NCBI GenBank assembly: GCA_012656075.1
Contig: JAAKBF010000024.1
Span: 496,001-560,000 of the forward strand
Source of the DNA: Phytophthora hibernalis
Taxonomy: Eukaryota; Oomycota; Peronosporomycetes; Peronosporales; Peronosporaceae
DNA: 64,000 nt
Reading direction: 5' to 3'
Shown: positions 21,031 to 34,014 of the stretch, one piece after another
Layout: every line of letters starts with the position of its first letter
Numbering within the stretch: position 1 is the stretch's first letter
Notes under the pieces: model-generated
Seen by the model: only the letters and a program-made list of their open reading frames with translations
The model's database searches: none
Told to the model about the DNA's origin: nothing
Translations under genes and position numbers: made by a program

Positions 21031-21145
21031 AGTGTCTTTTCATTCCGGCTTAGAATCCGATTCCAGAGGTTCGTCAAGGACACCAATCCTAAATATGTTC
21101 TGTTTACCAAAAGTTGGTACTTACCCTAAACTACAACACATTTCA

Positions 21146-21903
21146 ACTTCAGTATTTGTAGGTCACACCATAAAGACGCGTCGGTTCATTGGATATCACC
21201 CAATGCGAACATTCAGCAACATTAGACAAACAACAATAACAACACAGTCATAAAAATCGTGTATTTGTAGCAAAACATCCAGAAGCAGCAGCTATAGAAC
21301 TTCGCATCAGCCGCAAAATACTATTGATACTTCGTCAGTGTGGTTGCGTTTGAATATAAACATCGTGTACTTGTGTGAGCTGCCGGGTATACAGGATATT
21401 CGAGGGCCTGCAATCTGGGACGTCGTCAGGTGCGCCGCTGAAGTCTTTTTCGAAATGAACTCTCGAGCGCTGCATCCAGCAATGCTGGTCCGTATCGTCA
21501 CTGTTCCGACTGACCTACACTTCCCGACACGTAGGATTCTAGGTAAAGACGGTGCTGTGATCGGAAAGAGAAACTAGTGTAACTGTCGACAAGTCTTTAT
21601 GTCAGAATCCGAAAGAGATCATACAACCACAAGGAAATGGGATGTAGATGTCTCTGGGCCAAGAAACCCGACTATTTTGCATATTCACGCATTTCGACCC
21701 AGAGTAATGAGCATCGGGATCGGCAAATTCATTTGTGAGGGCGGTACCTCAGAGGGGTCACCTATACAGAGCAGCGCATGATAGAGCAATATCTGTCATT
21801 CTATTGGTCGCCATAACTACCAATAGCAATGAAATACAACGAGTTGTTCTCTACTTTTAGGTGTATTTATCATCCAATAAAATCTGCCACTTGTCTGCAA
21901 ATA
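21146..21903 (+). repeat. Solo copy of the element terminus, copy 2
   Basis: Matches 2395-3154 almost exactly in direct orientation, with two single-base length differences (near 2690 and 3108 of the first copy). It starts with ACTTCAGTATTTG right after the remains of the Copia 5' LTR and stops in the middle of the sequence known from the other copy. No matching opposite end is found nearby. It is a truncated element end or a solo piece left by deletion. Confidence 0.7.
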
Positions 21904-24900
21904 GACTTTTCTCTTGCCACGACAGATTGGCAAGAGACCCAGGCCCAAAAATCGGATTTTGACATGATAGTTTATTACGCTTATACGTAATACTCATACA
22001 TGTAGTTTGCTTGCAATCTAGACGTAGGTACAACCTCAAAAACGAGTTTTTTAGAAGTACTGGGCCGGAGATTCCGCTAGTGCCACCGCACGACAGTCCT
22101 CTTTTGTCCTCGTCAGGCACAAGTGCCCTTCATCAGTCCACTAATACAGGGTGTATTACGTGCTTTAGAATGGGTAGCAGGTGAAGAGATTGATAGCTCT
22201 ACATTGAACACTAAGATTCACCTCCAATTGGAACAGCAATGTTCATCTCGTTACAGAGCACTCAAACACACATCTAAACACACAGCATCAAACACACAGC
22301 TTAACCCCCGTGGAACAACAATGCTATCCTTGAAGTAGAGTCAGCACACCTTGCATTGACCGCAGAGTCGGCTGCCCATTGGCTTGTATACAAACATGCA
22401 GTTATCATAAAGCAAATGCACGCGTAGGTTCCGACTCACATAAGGACAGCGATAGATTGGACATGAAGGACAACACGATCGACACAACGGAAGGGTAGAC
22501 GAGGTAGCGCATAGGGAGTGAATACTGACCTTGAATAATCTTGATATTTGATTGGCTACCGAAAATTTACCGGTACTGGCTATGCGCCTTCCGCAAGTGC
22601 GAATTGGAATTCAGTTAAGCTCTGTTCCGGCGAAGCGGGTGCGGCTAGGCTTTAAGATGGGCCATTTAGATTTCGAAGACTGCGGTCAGGGTCAGAAAAC
22701 CCTGAACGCAGATCTCGCCCCGTATTATGTATCCTACAGAATATGCGTTTGAACAAGGGTTTTTATCCAGCAAGCTTGGATGCATGATTTCAGTCCTGAT
22801 TTAAACTTTTGTATTAAATGAGGTCCGTACATATATCTTGTAGGATCGGTGCTGGGTTGATAGCCGTGGATTCTTCAGTAACAATAGAAAGGGTCATATA
22901 AATGGCCGACATGTTTGAATATCTAAACAAGTGCTTTTTCTTACTTAGCGTCTGCCACTCCATCACAAATCGTTTTACAAGACTGGATCAACAGTGATGG
23001 CGCGCGCTGTCGAAGTAAGGAGGCCCCTGAAAGCTACAGGCCTCGTGAAGCACCGCCGCGTGATACAAGGGGAGGGGCTAGAAGATCCAATGCATGGTGT
23101 TAACGTTTGCGTTGGTAAGCATTTAACTGTGAACTCTGTGGCTTGAACTAATGCTGTTATTGTACTACATGCTTATAGGATTCCAGCGACTGTCTGACCG
23201 TCTACACCGTCCTCCTCCGGTGCCTAAAAGACTCGCCACACACTCTCAACCTCGTATCAGCAAAACAGACGCCGTATGCAATGATTGGGGCGGCGGTTAC
23301 CTCCACCTCTTCTTTTACGAGGCCTGTGTCAACTAATGCGGTTGCTGTTAGGCTTCTGCGACCTACAACACCAAACTTTCCGATGTGCTTCCTGTATCGC
23401 CACCAAGAAACACAAGTGAAATCACGATTGCCTAGTTGGAGTGTGTCTGCGCTCCAGTCCCCAACTTTATTATCGCTTTTGGCGGCAGCGTTAATTCTGA
23501 TGATACAGAAGAAACTCAGGTAGAATTGGATGTTATTCCGGATGATACAGAGGATATACGAAAATACAACATGGCCGTCACTAAGGGGTACATCGTACAT
23601 TGTATTTCACTAACGAAGAAAGCAAGCACCAAATACGAGCATGGACATCGAGGACTTGGTCTGTATACGAACCCCATGCACGAACACGTATATGACGAAA
23701 CGGAGGCGTTCTAATCATCACAATATCAAACCAAGCGTCTCCAGTACCTGCGGAATGTCTTCTCAGCATTCGCAGAATTGAAGACAGGGTCTCTCGAGAC
23801 AGGTTTCTTCTGTGCGTGTTGCAGCGACTTGCTCGAGGTCTTCGCGCCGCTCGCTGTCATGTACGTCTAGGAAAAATCACAATGGAAACTAGGAGGAGGC
23901 GTCAGTATTGGAGATGGTTGCATTTTAACTCTTCAATACAAACTGACCACTTCATAGATATGGCTGGTGTCTTGAGTGCGCGCAGAGGAATAATCGCCCT
24001 GTTCCTTCTCAGTAATACCGTTAGTTAGGAACTGGACGATTTTTCCTCTGCGCGCGAGCTGCAGCGGCCGCGTGGAGCCTTAAATGGATGGTCAGCGTCA
24101 ACGCTGGATCACGATGGCCTCGTACCGAAATTGACGGGCTCAGGAGGTTTTCGGCGGTTTGTTACGCTCGCGAGGGCCAATGATAGTTCATTAATTTTGC
24201 AGCTGGTGGGTACACTGTTCATGTTTTGTCTTCATTCGTAGCTGCTTTGTGCTAGAAGTGCACGATCGCTGTACAGTTTACCTGAAAGGGGCTACAATAC
24301 TTTTGGCTGTTTTCAGAGCATACCATAACCAAGTTCATTCCTTATTCTGTAGGATACAGAATAAGCGGCAGGGCTAGAAGGGTTAAGCGGGTTCACCCAA
24401 TCGGAAGATGAAAACGCCCATGCAAACGTATTGTATGTGGTGTCCCGCCTCGCCTAAAGTCTAAATGCACACATATCCGTGTACCTGGGACTCGCCGTTT
24501 CCGCAAAAACCGAGTGAAGCAGAAAACCAAGAAAAATACTATGTGAAGCCTCTATAATGAGTGTACATTTGGTCGCAAAACCTTGGATACACTTTAGTTC
24601 CTGGACGCAGATCGTCCCTGAACGCAGGTACCTGAGCGTGCAAATTATCATGTGCGCCGAAGGTCATCCTGCTCTGTGAGGCCGTACACATTGGTTTCAA
24701 GTTATATCCAGGTTCAAGAACCCGGAGCGTAGGTGGAAAACACCTGCGTCCAGGATATCAAGAGTCCAGCAAGCACAAAAACACGGCCCCTTGAAGATGG
24801 GAAGATCAACCCACAAAGTCTCAACGTCAATATCCAGTATAATCAAATCAAGTCAAAGCAGATGATCACAATGCAGGAGAACAGAAGAACAGAAGAACAT

Positions 24901-25456
24901 GGATGAACATCGAAGAACGAAGACAACAAGATACCATTTACGAAGAGCTAGCGATAAGCTAGCAAATGTAACAATCAGAGTTCGTTTTCCCCTACTACAC
25001 AAGTCGCTCAAAGAAGGGCTTCCGACAAGCGGGAAACGGGTCCGCCGATTAGTTAAGGACGGTTCGGTGCGGGGCTCCCTAAAAGATTCAAGTCCAGTTG
25101 TGAGGGGATCATTCACGTAGGTGTCTGACGTGATCCTTGCATTCCATTTTCTAGTTGATTCCCGCTGCGTGTACGGTAAGGGCAGTGTTTCATTTCATAT
25201 TGACAAGACCTTCTTGGGTGATTAAGTAGCAGTCATCCCCAGGAATATTTGATAGACTGCGTTCAAGGTTGGATTGTATTTGTGTGTGCTATTTCCCTCA
25301 TCTGAGGGTGGTGCGCGTGTAAAAGGGCTTCAGTGTTGACCAGTACCCTGAACGCAGCCCTAGTTGACTGGCGTTCAGACCCAGCGCTCAAGGGTCTATA
25401 AGAAAAAGTAGCGGCTGTTTGTCGTATATAACGCTTTATTTCTATTGGTTATCTGA
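21904..25456. other. Unassigned 3.5-kb stretch, perhaps Gypsy LTR or leader
   Basis: No domain is recognised. A frame at 23436-23714 (plus) ends HGHRGLGLYTNPMHEHVYDE and looks protein-like, but the family is unknown. CCTGAACGCA-type decamers at 22701, 24600, 24617, 24745 and 25258 link this stretch to the Gypsy element downstream. A short palindrome TTCTGTAGGATACAGAA is at about 24349. LTR borders could not be fixed. Confidence 0.35.
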
Positions 25457-25785
25457 AAGTGGTCTTTCATCTGGGTTCTCGGACCCGGATTCAGACATTG
25501 GAGAAGTGCGTTCAGAAAGTGAACATTTCGCCCGACAATTTCAAGGCCTTTTGTATTGGACAACTAATTTGGTGGCAAATCCAGGCTCCCGAATTATTCG
25601 ACACCGATAGGGATTACACAAGGTGCCACGCCACTCTGAATCGTGGTTTCAAGGAGCTGCGTTCAGGGTTTATCCCCCGAGGTTTAAGTTTCAGGACTAA
25701 GTCTGGGCTACCGCTATACACTTGGGCGAGAAAGTTTCACCGACTTCGTCACAACTGGTGCACCTGCCCGGATTCGGGGTCCTAG
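25457..25785 (+). CDS. Short frame upstream of Gypsy gag
   Basis: An open frame of 108 codons from the ATG at 25459 with an even amino-acid mix (SPDNFKAFCIGQLIWWQIQ, later GLSFRTKSGLPLYTWARKFH). It carries two copies of the TGCGTTCAG decamer. It might be leader sequence, the start of a gag, or a captured gene fragment. I do not recognise it. Confidence 0.25.
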
Positions 25786-25817
25786 GATTTCACCAGAGTT
25801 GTTTATATTAGTAGGAA

Positions 25818-27110
25818 TTGAATCGCTCGGTCTCGTTAACTTCTAACTACTACCTAATGGCGGGAGGACGAGGTAAGCAGAAGGGAGGGCGCGGAGACGG
25901 CGGACAGGCAACACGTTTGTCTCGCCGAGCGCAAGGACTGCCCGCAGAAAAGCACAAGGACTTGGACACAATTGGCCGAGAACGACGTGCACGAATGAAG
26001 GCAGAACATGAAGCGAAGGCGGCTGTAGCTGAAGAACAGTCGCTTACTGAGCCGGAAGCTGCGGACGACTTGGCGTCGACCGAAGAAGCAGGCAATGGCG
26101 ACCTGCGTTCAGAGGTCAAGCCTGACGCATCCCGGAAGAGCAGGCTCAAGCGATTGAGTCTGCGCAGACGTCTGTGGGAGGCGCCGATGAGGTTGACACC
26201 CCGGCTGCAGATCGCGTTTCGGACACTCTGCTGCCGGTTGCCGAAGAGAAGGAGTACGCTGAGGAGGTGCAGGTCATGAAGGAGCCGCAAATTGTCGATA
26301 GAATGGTGTTTGAGGATGCGAATGTGTCTTCACGAATGATGGCTTCATCGCATTAACCGTCGCCGCAGAGTCCAGTGTCGGCGCGTAAGACGGCACCTAT
26401 TCGTATCCTGAACGAATAATCCGCGCACCAGGAGCTGAACGAAGCTAAGGAATACCCAGCTGAAGACTGCACTCCAAGGACACCGTTTTAAGAGTATCAG
26501 TGAAGTGGAACATGTGGTCAGACTCAATGAAGATATCTGGCGAGAAGAAGGATATGACATTCCGTGGGTTAAACAACACTATCACAACTTCAACGCGCAA
26601 TCACCTCGGTATAAGTCTCAAAAGCTTGGACACACGTATATCGCTCAGATCGAGCCGGAATCAGAGTCCAAAATGACTCGCCACGTTCAGTTTCAAGAAC
26701 CTGAAGCAGAAGTGAAAGGTTGCAGCCCCCCTTGTACAAGTCGCACTTGCCAAGGGACGCGAGTCTCAGTTGAGCGAGCCGGCTAAGCCTGAAACACAGT
26801 CCGCGTTCAGCATGGAAGATGTGACAAATGTTGTCTATCGTGCAATGCAAGCGGGAGTATGGAGACCTGCGTAAAACCAATAGAACATGCGTTCGGATAA
26901 CGTGCGTTCAGGATTTTCTTCACCATTCCCACCGTGTGAAGGCTGCGGAAAGACCAGCCATACCAAGGAATACTGCTGGGCAAATATAATCTGCGACAGC
27001 TGTCATGAAGTTGGTCACCCGGCCACGCACTGCAGATAAACGGCGTGCTCAGACTGTGGTCAGCTCCATCGAAGGATAGTGTGTGTAGAGTGGTAGGCGT
27101 TTCAAGCTGT
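25818..27110 (+). pseudogene. Gypsy gag with tandem zinc knuckles
   Basis: The first frame (MAGGRGKQKGGRGDG from 25857) is basic then acidic. A second frame (26505-26786) carries EEGYDIPWVKQHYHNFNAQ. Near 26938 two CCHC knuckles follow each other, CEGCGKTSHTKEYC and CDSCHEVGHPATHC, each with C-x2-C-x4-H-x4-C spacing, then a stop and a partial third (CSDCGQLHR). Several phase changes separate these parts. It is followed by a retropepsin on the same strand. Confidence 0.6.
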
Positions 27111-27330
27111 GAAGAATTATGTCCGTCAAGGTACGCTCGTAAATTTGCCCGATCAAGTTCAAGATCAACTTCGAAGTGGTGCAGCCACTTCTGGGAAGAA
27201 ATCGTTAAACCTCTAAGCCCGCTGGATGGGGATCCAGTACGTGTCGGGCTCAAGAAAACCCCAGATGTGTGTGTATTTGCATATGTTGGCTTAAAGCTGA
27301 GAAATCCAAGATCAAGATCATCAACACTGC

Positions 27331-28397
27331 ATGACTACGTTTCAAGATTCGACTTTCAATCCTGACAATATGCGTTCGGAAAATGTGCGCTCAGGCCCAG
27401 CGAACCTGGAAGTTCCTGTGGAATACCCGTTGAGGCCTGGCGAACGCTTTGGATGGTGGGAGAATCATGAACCTGAAGATACGCATGAGATTGCATCGGT
27501 CCATGGGGCGGTGAATGATTGTCGGACCGGTACCCTCCTAGACACTGGAGCGTCCGTGAGTGTATTGACCTTGACTTTGCACGTAAGCTCAAGCTCAAAC
27601 GCTGGACGCACAAACAGATGAAAGTCTTAGGCCTGGTAGGAGTTCCGACTCATGCCCACACTAAGGATAAGATCACTCTTGGTCCCAGATTGGAGTACGT
27701 TTTTAGACTTTGGGTGGCCAACCTTGGAGAAGGTGTGGATGTACTGCTGGGAATGAACTTCATGTTCAGCGCTGGTGTACGACTCTCAATCCGGGAAGGT
27801 TTGTTACAACTCACAAATGAGGAAACAGTCTTGATGTATGGTAATTCTCCCAAGGGCTACGTTGATGTCGATTTACCGGTGTGTATGAAGCAGAATTTGT
27901 ATCTGCGTCCAGGCGAATGCGCGGTGGTTCATGTGGACTATGGTCGGCTGAACTCTCAGCGAGGAGTTGTATGGGCTGGACGCGGAGATCGTTGGGTGGC
28001 CCAAGTCATTTTTGCGGCGAGGTCGTGGATTACTGCAGTCAAGGTTGTGAATATCTCGAACAAGTTGCTATGGATTGACAGCAGTACTGCGATCGCCAGA
28101 GTGGTTGAACACGGGTGCTTCCAGCGATCAGGACGGTTTGTGCGGCATCAAGAATGGAAGCAGTTGATTTACGAGAATACTGTGTCCGCTCAAGATCAGA
28201 TGCTCGCTCGACGCCTGGAACAAATGGTGTCTGGTCAAATTTCTTCGAGCGTTCAAGCACCTGAGTATCCATGGCCGTCTAAAATTGTAATGCAACCAGC
28301 TTCGGGAACTGCCAAAGTGAAAATGATCGGAGTGAATCCGAAGCCGAAGCATCTCAAGTCACGTTCGCAAAAGTTGAAATCAAGGAAGAAATCTTGA
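27331..28397 (+). pseudogene. Gypsy retropepsin region
   Basis: The aspartic protease motif CRTGTLLDTGASVSVL is at about 27520 in one phase. The following flap and second half (ARKLKLKRWTHKQMKVLGLV, then VDVLLGMNFMFSAGVRLSI near 27745) are in another phase, so a frameshift splits the enzyme just after the catalytic DTG. The frame 27519-28397 stays open for 292 codons and runs into a basic tail. The DVLLGMNFM motif is the usual retropepsin C-terminal hydrophobic-hydrophobic-Gly motif. Confidence 0.7.
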
Positions 28398-28857
28398 CCG
28401 CCTCTGAACCTAAGACAAGGGACGTCGGAATTCAGACTGTATCAGTTTTGTAAAAAGCATGCGTTCAAGGTCCTGACATTCGCGGTGGAGAATCGAGTGA
28501 ATCTACACCTGTGCTTGAAAAAACTGAGCGCATTGAAGAACCTCTACTCCCTGAACGTATGTCTCCCAGAGATGTCGTTCAGGCCGAATGTCTGAGCACA
28601 GATGATCTTAAAGAGGAAGGTTCAGGTTTCTCGACTTAAGGTTTTGCAAGCACACCTGTGCGGAAGCTGGAAGAAGAATATGCAAGGTGCATGCGTGGGT
28701 CAGGGACCTAGAACCATCATTCTAGATCCGAGAAGGCAGTAAGGTGATGGCTAAGTTACGCGAACACCTGATCATGTGACGTGAAGTTCAGGACTTAAGC
28801 CCTGAGCGTAAATTTGAGGATGCGGATGTTGGTGTTTCAGGGGTCACAATTCCAGAA

Positions 28858-29760
28858 ATGAATGAGAAAATGAGGAAGATCCTGAAATATCATCGGAAGA
28901 TTTTCTTAGGTGATGGAAATGCGGCTCCAGCCCCCGCACGCGGTGTTGTGTGCGATTTGGAAGTTGGAGATGTGCGTCCAGTGTCTCAGCGTGCAAGGCA
29001 AGTTGCCCCGTATTTGTCAGTCAAGGTTTATGAGTTGCTCAAGAAGCTCCTCGAAACGGGTTTGATTGAGCGCTCTGAATCGGCATGGGCCTCACCGATA
29101 GTAATCGTTTTCAAGGAAAATGGTGTGGATATCAGGATGTGTATTGATTTCGAGTGGTGAATGAATTTATCAAGCTATCACGCTATCCCTTTCCCTGATC
29201 GATAATTTGCTGATCGTCTTCGAGTCCGCGATGTGGGTTATGAGTATCGACATGTCAAGTGGTTTCTGGGCGGTGCTTATGACTGAGCGTGCAAAGCTGA
29301 TTTCAGCATTTATTTGTCCGTTCGGACATTTTCAGTGGATACGGATGCCATTCGGTCTCAAGAACGCGCTCCTAGTATATCAAACAGTGATAAAAATTTG
29401 TCTGTGGGGATTTGTGCGCTTGCCACCCGAAGAAGAAGCTTTGGTTGATCGAGACGTCGTAGAGTTCCTGGATCTGAATGCTTCAGACTCTTAACGCAGC
29501 GAAGCTCAGGATCCTAAACGCACATCTGCCGACGACCTTGAACGCAGCGAAGTTGATCTCTCGATTTTAACCAAGCAAATGACGGTGTTCAAGTAACATA
29601 CCAAGCCCTCCTCAGATGGGACCTTTGCTTGGACGCAGTTCGTATATTGACGACATCGCACAAGGTGCTTCGACTTGGGACGACCTTTGCACGGACCTGA
29701 ATGCCCTTTTGCTCAAATTGTGTTACTGGAATATCTCCGTGAGCCTTCCAAAAGTGAATT
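28858..29760 (+). pseudogene. Gypsy reverse transcriptase
   Basis: RT blocks in order are LLETGLIERSESAWASPIV (29050), DIRMCIDFEW then a stop, VMSIDMSSGFWAV (29240), FGHFQWIRMPFGLKNAL (29322) and YIDDI (29643), which is the YxDD active site. A 200-bp stretch rich in the TGCGTTCAGG-type decamer lies between the MPFGLKN and YIDD blocks. Stops at 29158 and 29492 and other shifts inactivate it. Confidence 0.75.
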
Positions 29761-29818
29761 TGTCAAGCTGAGCATTCCGTACCTATCCCATGAAATTAGC
29801 GCTTAGGATGTACGAGCT

Positions 29819-30896
29819 ATGCCCAAGATTGCGAAGTCCGTTCAGGAGTTACTATTTCCGTCTACGCTCAAGGGAGTTCAGTCTTTCTTGGGAAGTTTGA
29901 ACTATTATCACAAGTTCATCGAGGATCATCCCGTGGTCGCGGTAGTACTTTACGAGCTGAACGACGAACAAGTCCGTTCAGGTCGAGATGCCATGGAAGC
30001 GTTTGAGATCTTGAAACGGAAAATTGTGTCGACTCATATGTTGCGTCATCCTGACCGCATGAAGCCGTTTATAGTTATCCCTCATGCTAATGCGTGCGCG
30101 GCATGTGCCGTTATGTATGATGGTCAGATCCAACCTGCGGTTCACCGGACGAATATAGAACGAGCCCGAGATACGGTATCAACTTCCTGAAAAAAAGTCT
30201 TAGCGATTCTCAGAGTCGTGCAGCAGTTCAGGCCACTGATATTTGGTACTGGATGTCCACAGAAGATCTATACCCGGTACTCCGTTCTACGATGGTTATT
30301 TGGATTAAACTCCACTGAGGAAAGACACTTGAAGTTTTCTCGATGGTTCACTGGAAATACATAAGGTTCAGCGAGATGAAGATGGTCTGGCCGCAAGCGT
30401 GAGTGCAGGCATTACACCCAGGGACCATCTCGACGCGGTAGGCCAAGAGTTGATACCAGCCAAAGGGCATGTCAGCATGGAAATGCTTGATGTCGACTAC
30501 CAGGGTATTTTGTTGAGCTTCGATGGAGGGCCAAGACCCCTACTCCCAAGGAAGTTGTGGTGTGTCTTGTGGTAGCTGCCGGGATGGGAAGTCTTGGACG
30601 CACAAGGTTTCATTTTAGAAGATGTCACGGTGAACGATGCAGAGTTTCACGGATTGATAAACGGTCTGAAACTGGCATTGACGTGTGGCGTTGAAGATCG
30701 GGTCGTAGGTGGCGATTCAAGGATCATAATTCAGCAGGCTCAAGGCCTGATAATTTGTAACACTCCAAACCTTCAACGCAGACTCGCGCTCAAGACAAAG
30801 TTCAGGTCCATTCATTTGGTACACGTCAAGCGCTTTTACAATCAAGCTGCTAATTACCTGACGTCTAAAACGTTGATGCTGGGCAAGTCTTGGTAA
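29819..30896 (+). pseudogene. Gypsy RNase H regions
   Basis: SLNYYHKFIEDHPVVAVVLY (29893) is the RT connection. FIVIPHANACAACAVMYDG (30068) and VLRWLFGLN (30290) fit the first RNase H. A second RNase H-like part begins at LLSFDGGPRP (30511) and continues with VNDAEFHGLINGLKLALTCG (30630) and VGGDSRIIIQQAQG (30707), matching the DGG...E...D layout. Two RNase H domains are known in some plant and oomycete Gypsy elements. No integrase follows; 30900-31370 looks truncated. Confidence 0.6.
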
Positions 30897-32246
30897 CTTG
30901 AGGATGAGGATGAACGTTCACATTTGCAGCTGGTATCGAAAATACCTGAGCAGATTATGAAGCAGTAGGAGCCCTGCCTGCAGATGACAATTTGCAGTCA
31001 GAGTATGAATCAAGTCCCCTCCCACCTGCAAAATAACCTGAAGAGGGAGCTGACCAAAATACCTATCTTTCGTTCGGCGTGTAGCTGGAGATGGCTATCA
31101 ACAAGCTCAAAGAATAATGCAATGTACACGCCTGTATTGAAATGTTAAGCAGGACGACCTACCCACCCATCGTTCTTAGAGACTGTATACTTCTGTTGCT
31201 CAAGGTTTTCGGTGATGTAATTGTGCGCCTGGGCTACGATCAAACGCCACAACTCGCTGAATCCAACTCGTGCATCCGCCAACGTTTTCACGTCTTCAAG
31301 GTCTTCTTCAGCGTCTTAGTTGTCAGGTATGATGAATCTTGAGATGGAGTCGTGGGGTGCGAATGGGTATGGTTCTAATCATAAAAGTGCAAAGTTAGAA
31401 TACCACGGTAAACGTACAGCAAATGTTATCCTTAGCGCACCTCGTTGATAATCTTGATCATAAACTCTTCCATATCTGTCAAAATCACAACAGCAGTGTA
31501 CCGAGCGAGGCATCGACAGTAACGTATCTTGCGGTTGCGGTGGCCTTTCGAACGAGAACTTTGCGAAATACCGAGGGTGTAGCGAAATATCTTGTATGCC
31601 CAACGAAACCCGTGGGTATTGATTCGTCGTGAGTGCTACAAAGCAAGAAAAACAACGATCATGTTAGACATAGCCAACTTAAACAATGAAGTATGCATAC
31701 CTATTGTAAATCATCGTCGTTTGTGAACTGCGGACCCGAAACTATAAATTACTTTGCAGCGTGTAGGTTTCGAAAATGTCAGCAAACTCCTCACAGTCCG
31801 CGATCGGGTTACATGGAAAAGGAGGGACAGCGTTGACAATTGCATCGCCGTTTGGAGTGCTCCGCCCTTAATGCGTATTCAAACAACGTGAATTAACGGA
31901 AACTTTTATATAACCAAACAGGGGCACCTTACCGGTCGATCCGCCACTCTCTGCTTCTGCCATGGATCCCCTCGCTTGTGCGTAGCGTGTAGAACGCCTC
32001 TCCACCGATATTCTCGTGTTCCCGCACCGTACGTATCCTAGCTCCGCCGATCTAGTGTCTGGTTCCTCCCCGTCCAGCGAATTTGAAAATGAACGGCTCT
32101 CAAAACTAAATGGAAGCCGGTAATTTAGACAAATTTATTCTCCTGATTTTTTGAAACCTTACATGTCTCATATTCGTTAAATCAATCTTACATTTAGGTT
32201 GCGGAACCACTCCCAACAACGTGTTATGAAAAGTGCAACCGGCGAC
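30897..32246. other. No recognised gene between Gypsy and pogo elements
   Basis: 30900-31370 continues the Gypsy-like composition with stops in all phases. A frame piece KLEYHGKRTANVILSAPR (31386) looks protein-like but unassigned. 31640-32240 is AT-rich with no motif seen. Confidence 0.4.
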
Positions 32247-34014
32247 GTTGTTATATACAGATTACGACGAATTGATATGACGGACGTATTGATGTGACAG
32301 CTAAGGTTTTAGTGGCGGCTCCCTATACAAAAATTTTGGCCAATAAAATGCAAGCAATTTGGCTGGTCTCGAGCGCTCGTCCAGCGATCAAGCAGCATAT
32401 TGCTCGCGTCCAGCAGTATAGAATTCATGATGACCATATCAAGTAGCACCGAAGAAGATACGGAGATGCGCCTGCGTACCTGGGGTGTCGTCAATGACGC
32501 TCCTGCCGAGCGGGTGCCTCGAGGGGAAGAGGGAGGAGAACGGGGGACGGAGACAGCAGTGAGGAAGAAGACAGCCAACAAATAAGGACTGTCGTCGCAG
32601 CCTTTTCTGTGTCTGGCGAGAGTCGGAGCCTAGGCTCTCGCCGTATGACGTTCCCCAACGCTTTCAAGGTACACGTGCTCGACGAAAGAAGCGGAGGCTG
32701 GTCGGTGACAGAGCTGCATAAGCAATACGGCCTAAAAGCAGGGGTCCATCTACGCGTGGGAGAAGCAGGATGCCAAGCTGCGGGAGGCGTGCAGCAACAA
32801 AATGTCCTCAAAGGTCTGCTTGGGAGGCCAAGGTCGGCCATGTTCCTTCCCCCTCTCTGATGAGCTCGTTCAGTGGATTAAGGAATGCGTCGAGAAGATT
32901 ACCCGCTCAAGATGAGTCATGTTGTTGCTTTCGTTAGAGAGGAATACGCTGCATGGGTAGATATCTATCTTATTTCAAGCAAGGAGGCTAGTCTATATCG
33001 GCTTTTTCAACGCATCGTCCACCGCCACGGCTATTCATTTCGACGCCCGACGAGAACCGTTCTTTCAACTGAAGATTTGCTCCTTGAGCAAATTAAGTTT
33101 GCGCAAGGTATCGGGGCAGCCGTAGCAAAACCTACGCACGGAGATCTTTATTCAATGCGGACGAAACTGCCGTTTATTATGACCAGGAACCTGGAAGCAT
33201 TATCGCCGAGCGCGGCTCCAAGAAGTCTGCTAAAGTGCGCGGTCGAGCGCGGTCATCCCGCGCCAGTGTTTTGCTGGTGGTCTCCGCGACTCGTGAAAAA
33301 CTGCGGCCACTTATCATCTTGAAGGGTCAGCCGGGTGGAACTGTGGAGGAGGAGTGCAAGGACTTCCAGGATATATACGCAGCCGTACAGTCTCATGCGT
33401 GGATGGATACTCGAATTTGGCACGATCACTTCATCAATGGAGTATGGGATGAGTTCGTTTCGACAACTCAGGCCGGCTCACTAGCACTGTACGTCGATAA
33501 TCTAAAGTGCCATACCTCCAGCGCTTCCGAAGAAGAGTTTGCAAGCTGGGGGACCGAATTGGTACCCCTTCCCAAGAATACCACAGCGGTGCTGCAGCCG
33601 CTTGATGTCGGTGTCATGGGCCCGTTCAAGAAGAGTCTGCGGAAGCAAGCGCTATCCTACGAGTTATCCTGCATCCAAGCAAACGGGCACCTGCCTCTGC
33701 GCGATCGACTTCTTGCACTAATGAAGGTTGCAGCACGTGAAAAGCGTAAGATTGTCGCCGTAAGAGTAGTTGCCTCCTGGAAGAGCGTTAGCGACCAGTG
33801 CATTCGCCGTGCATGGGAGAAAGCAGGTTTGTAGTTCAATCACTAGTCCTTTTAATGAATAATGACTTGAAGAGCATTGTCGTTTTCGGCCAATAAAATT
33901 GCTCGTGAGGTGTGATCGGTCGTAAAATTATTTACGTCATATCTTTGTGTCTATGGTGCTTCCCATACGATAGAAAAACCTCAGTGTCACATCAATTCGT
34001 CGTAATATATACAA
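32247..34014 (+). mobile_element. pogo-like DNA transposon with TIRs
   Basis: Left end GTTGTTATATACAGATTACG then ACGAATTGATATGAC, right end the reverse complement of GTTGTATATATTACGACGAA then TTGATGTGAC, giving imperfect terminal inverted repeats of about 30 bp. The core TTACGACGAATTGATRTGAC is shared. The target duplication for this family would be TA, and TA is present at both sides. The transposase lies inside on the plus strand. Confidence 0.65.
32609..33834 (+). pseudogene. pogo/Tigger-type DDE transposase
   Basis: N-terminal frame 32609-32860 holds a helix-turn-helix-like FPNAFKVHVLDERSGGWSV. After a stop, 32885-33322 continues in the same phase, then a shift near 33130 leads to frame 33235-33834. 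The DDE_1 acidic residues are visible: FNADETA (Asp near 33160), YVDNLKCH (Asp near 33495) and QPLDVGVMGPFK (Asp near 33604), the last two about 36 codons apart. The C-terminus ends CIRRAWEKAGL. One stop and one frameshift make it inactive, although all three catalytic Asp survive. Confidence 0.8.

Larger units (their letters stand above)
17621..21138 (-). mobile_element. Degenerate Ty1/copia retrotransposon
   Basis: Minus-strand gag, pre-integrase, integrase, RT start and RNase H remnants appear in copia order from high to low coordinates. The 5' LTR is reduced to about 41 bp (21098-21138, starting TGTTGTAG on the minus strand). The 3' LTR is 17185-17620. The RT catalytic core is deleted at about 18700. 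To the right it abuts the 21146-21903 repeat directly. Confidence 0.7.

Noticed and set aside
25850..26290. 146-codon minus frame
   Set aside because: Opposite-strand shadow of the basic gag N-terminus of the Gypsy element.
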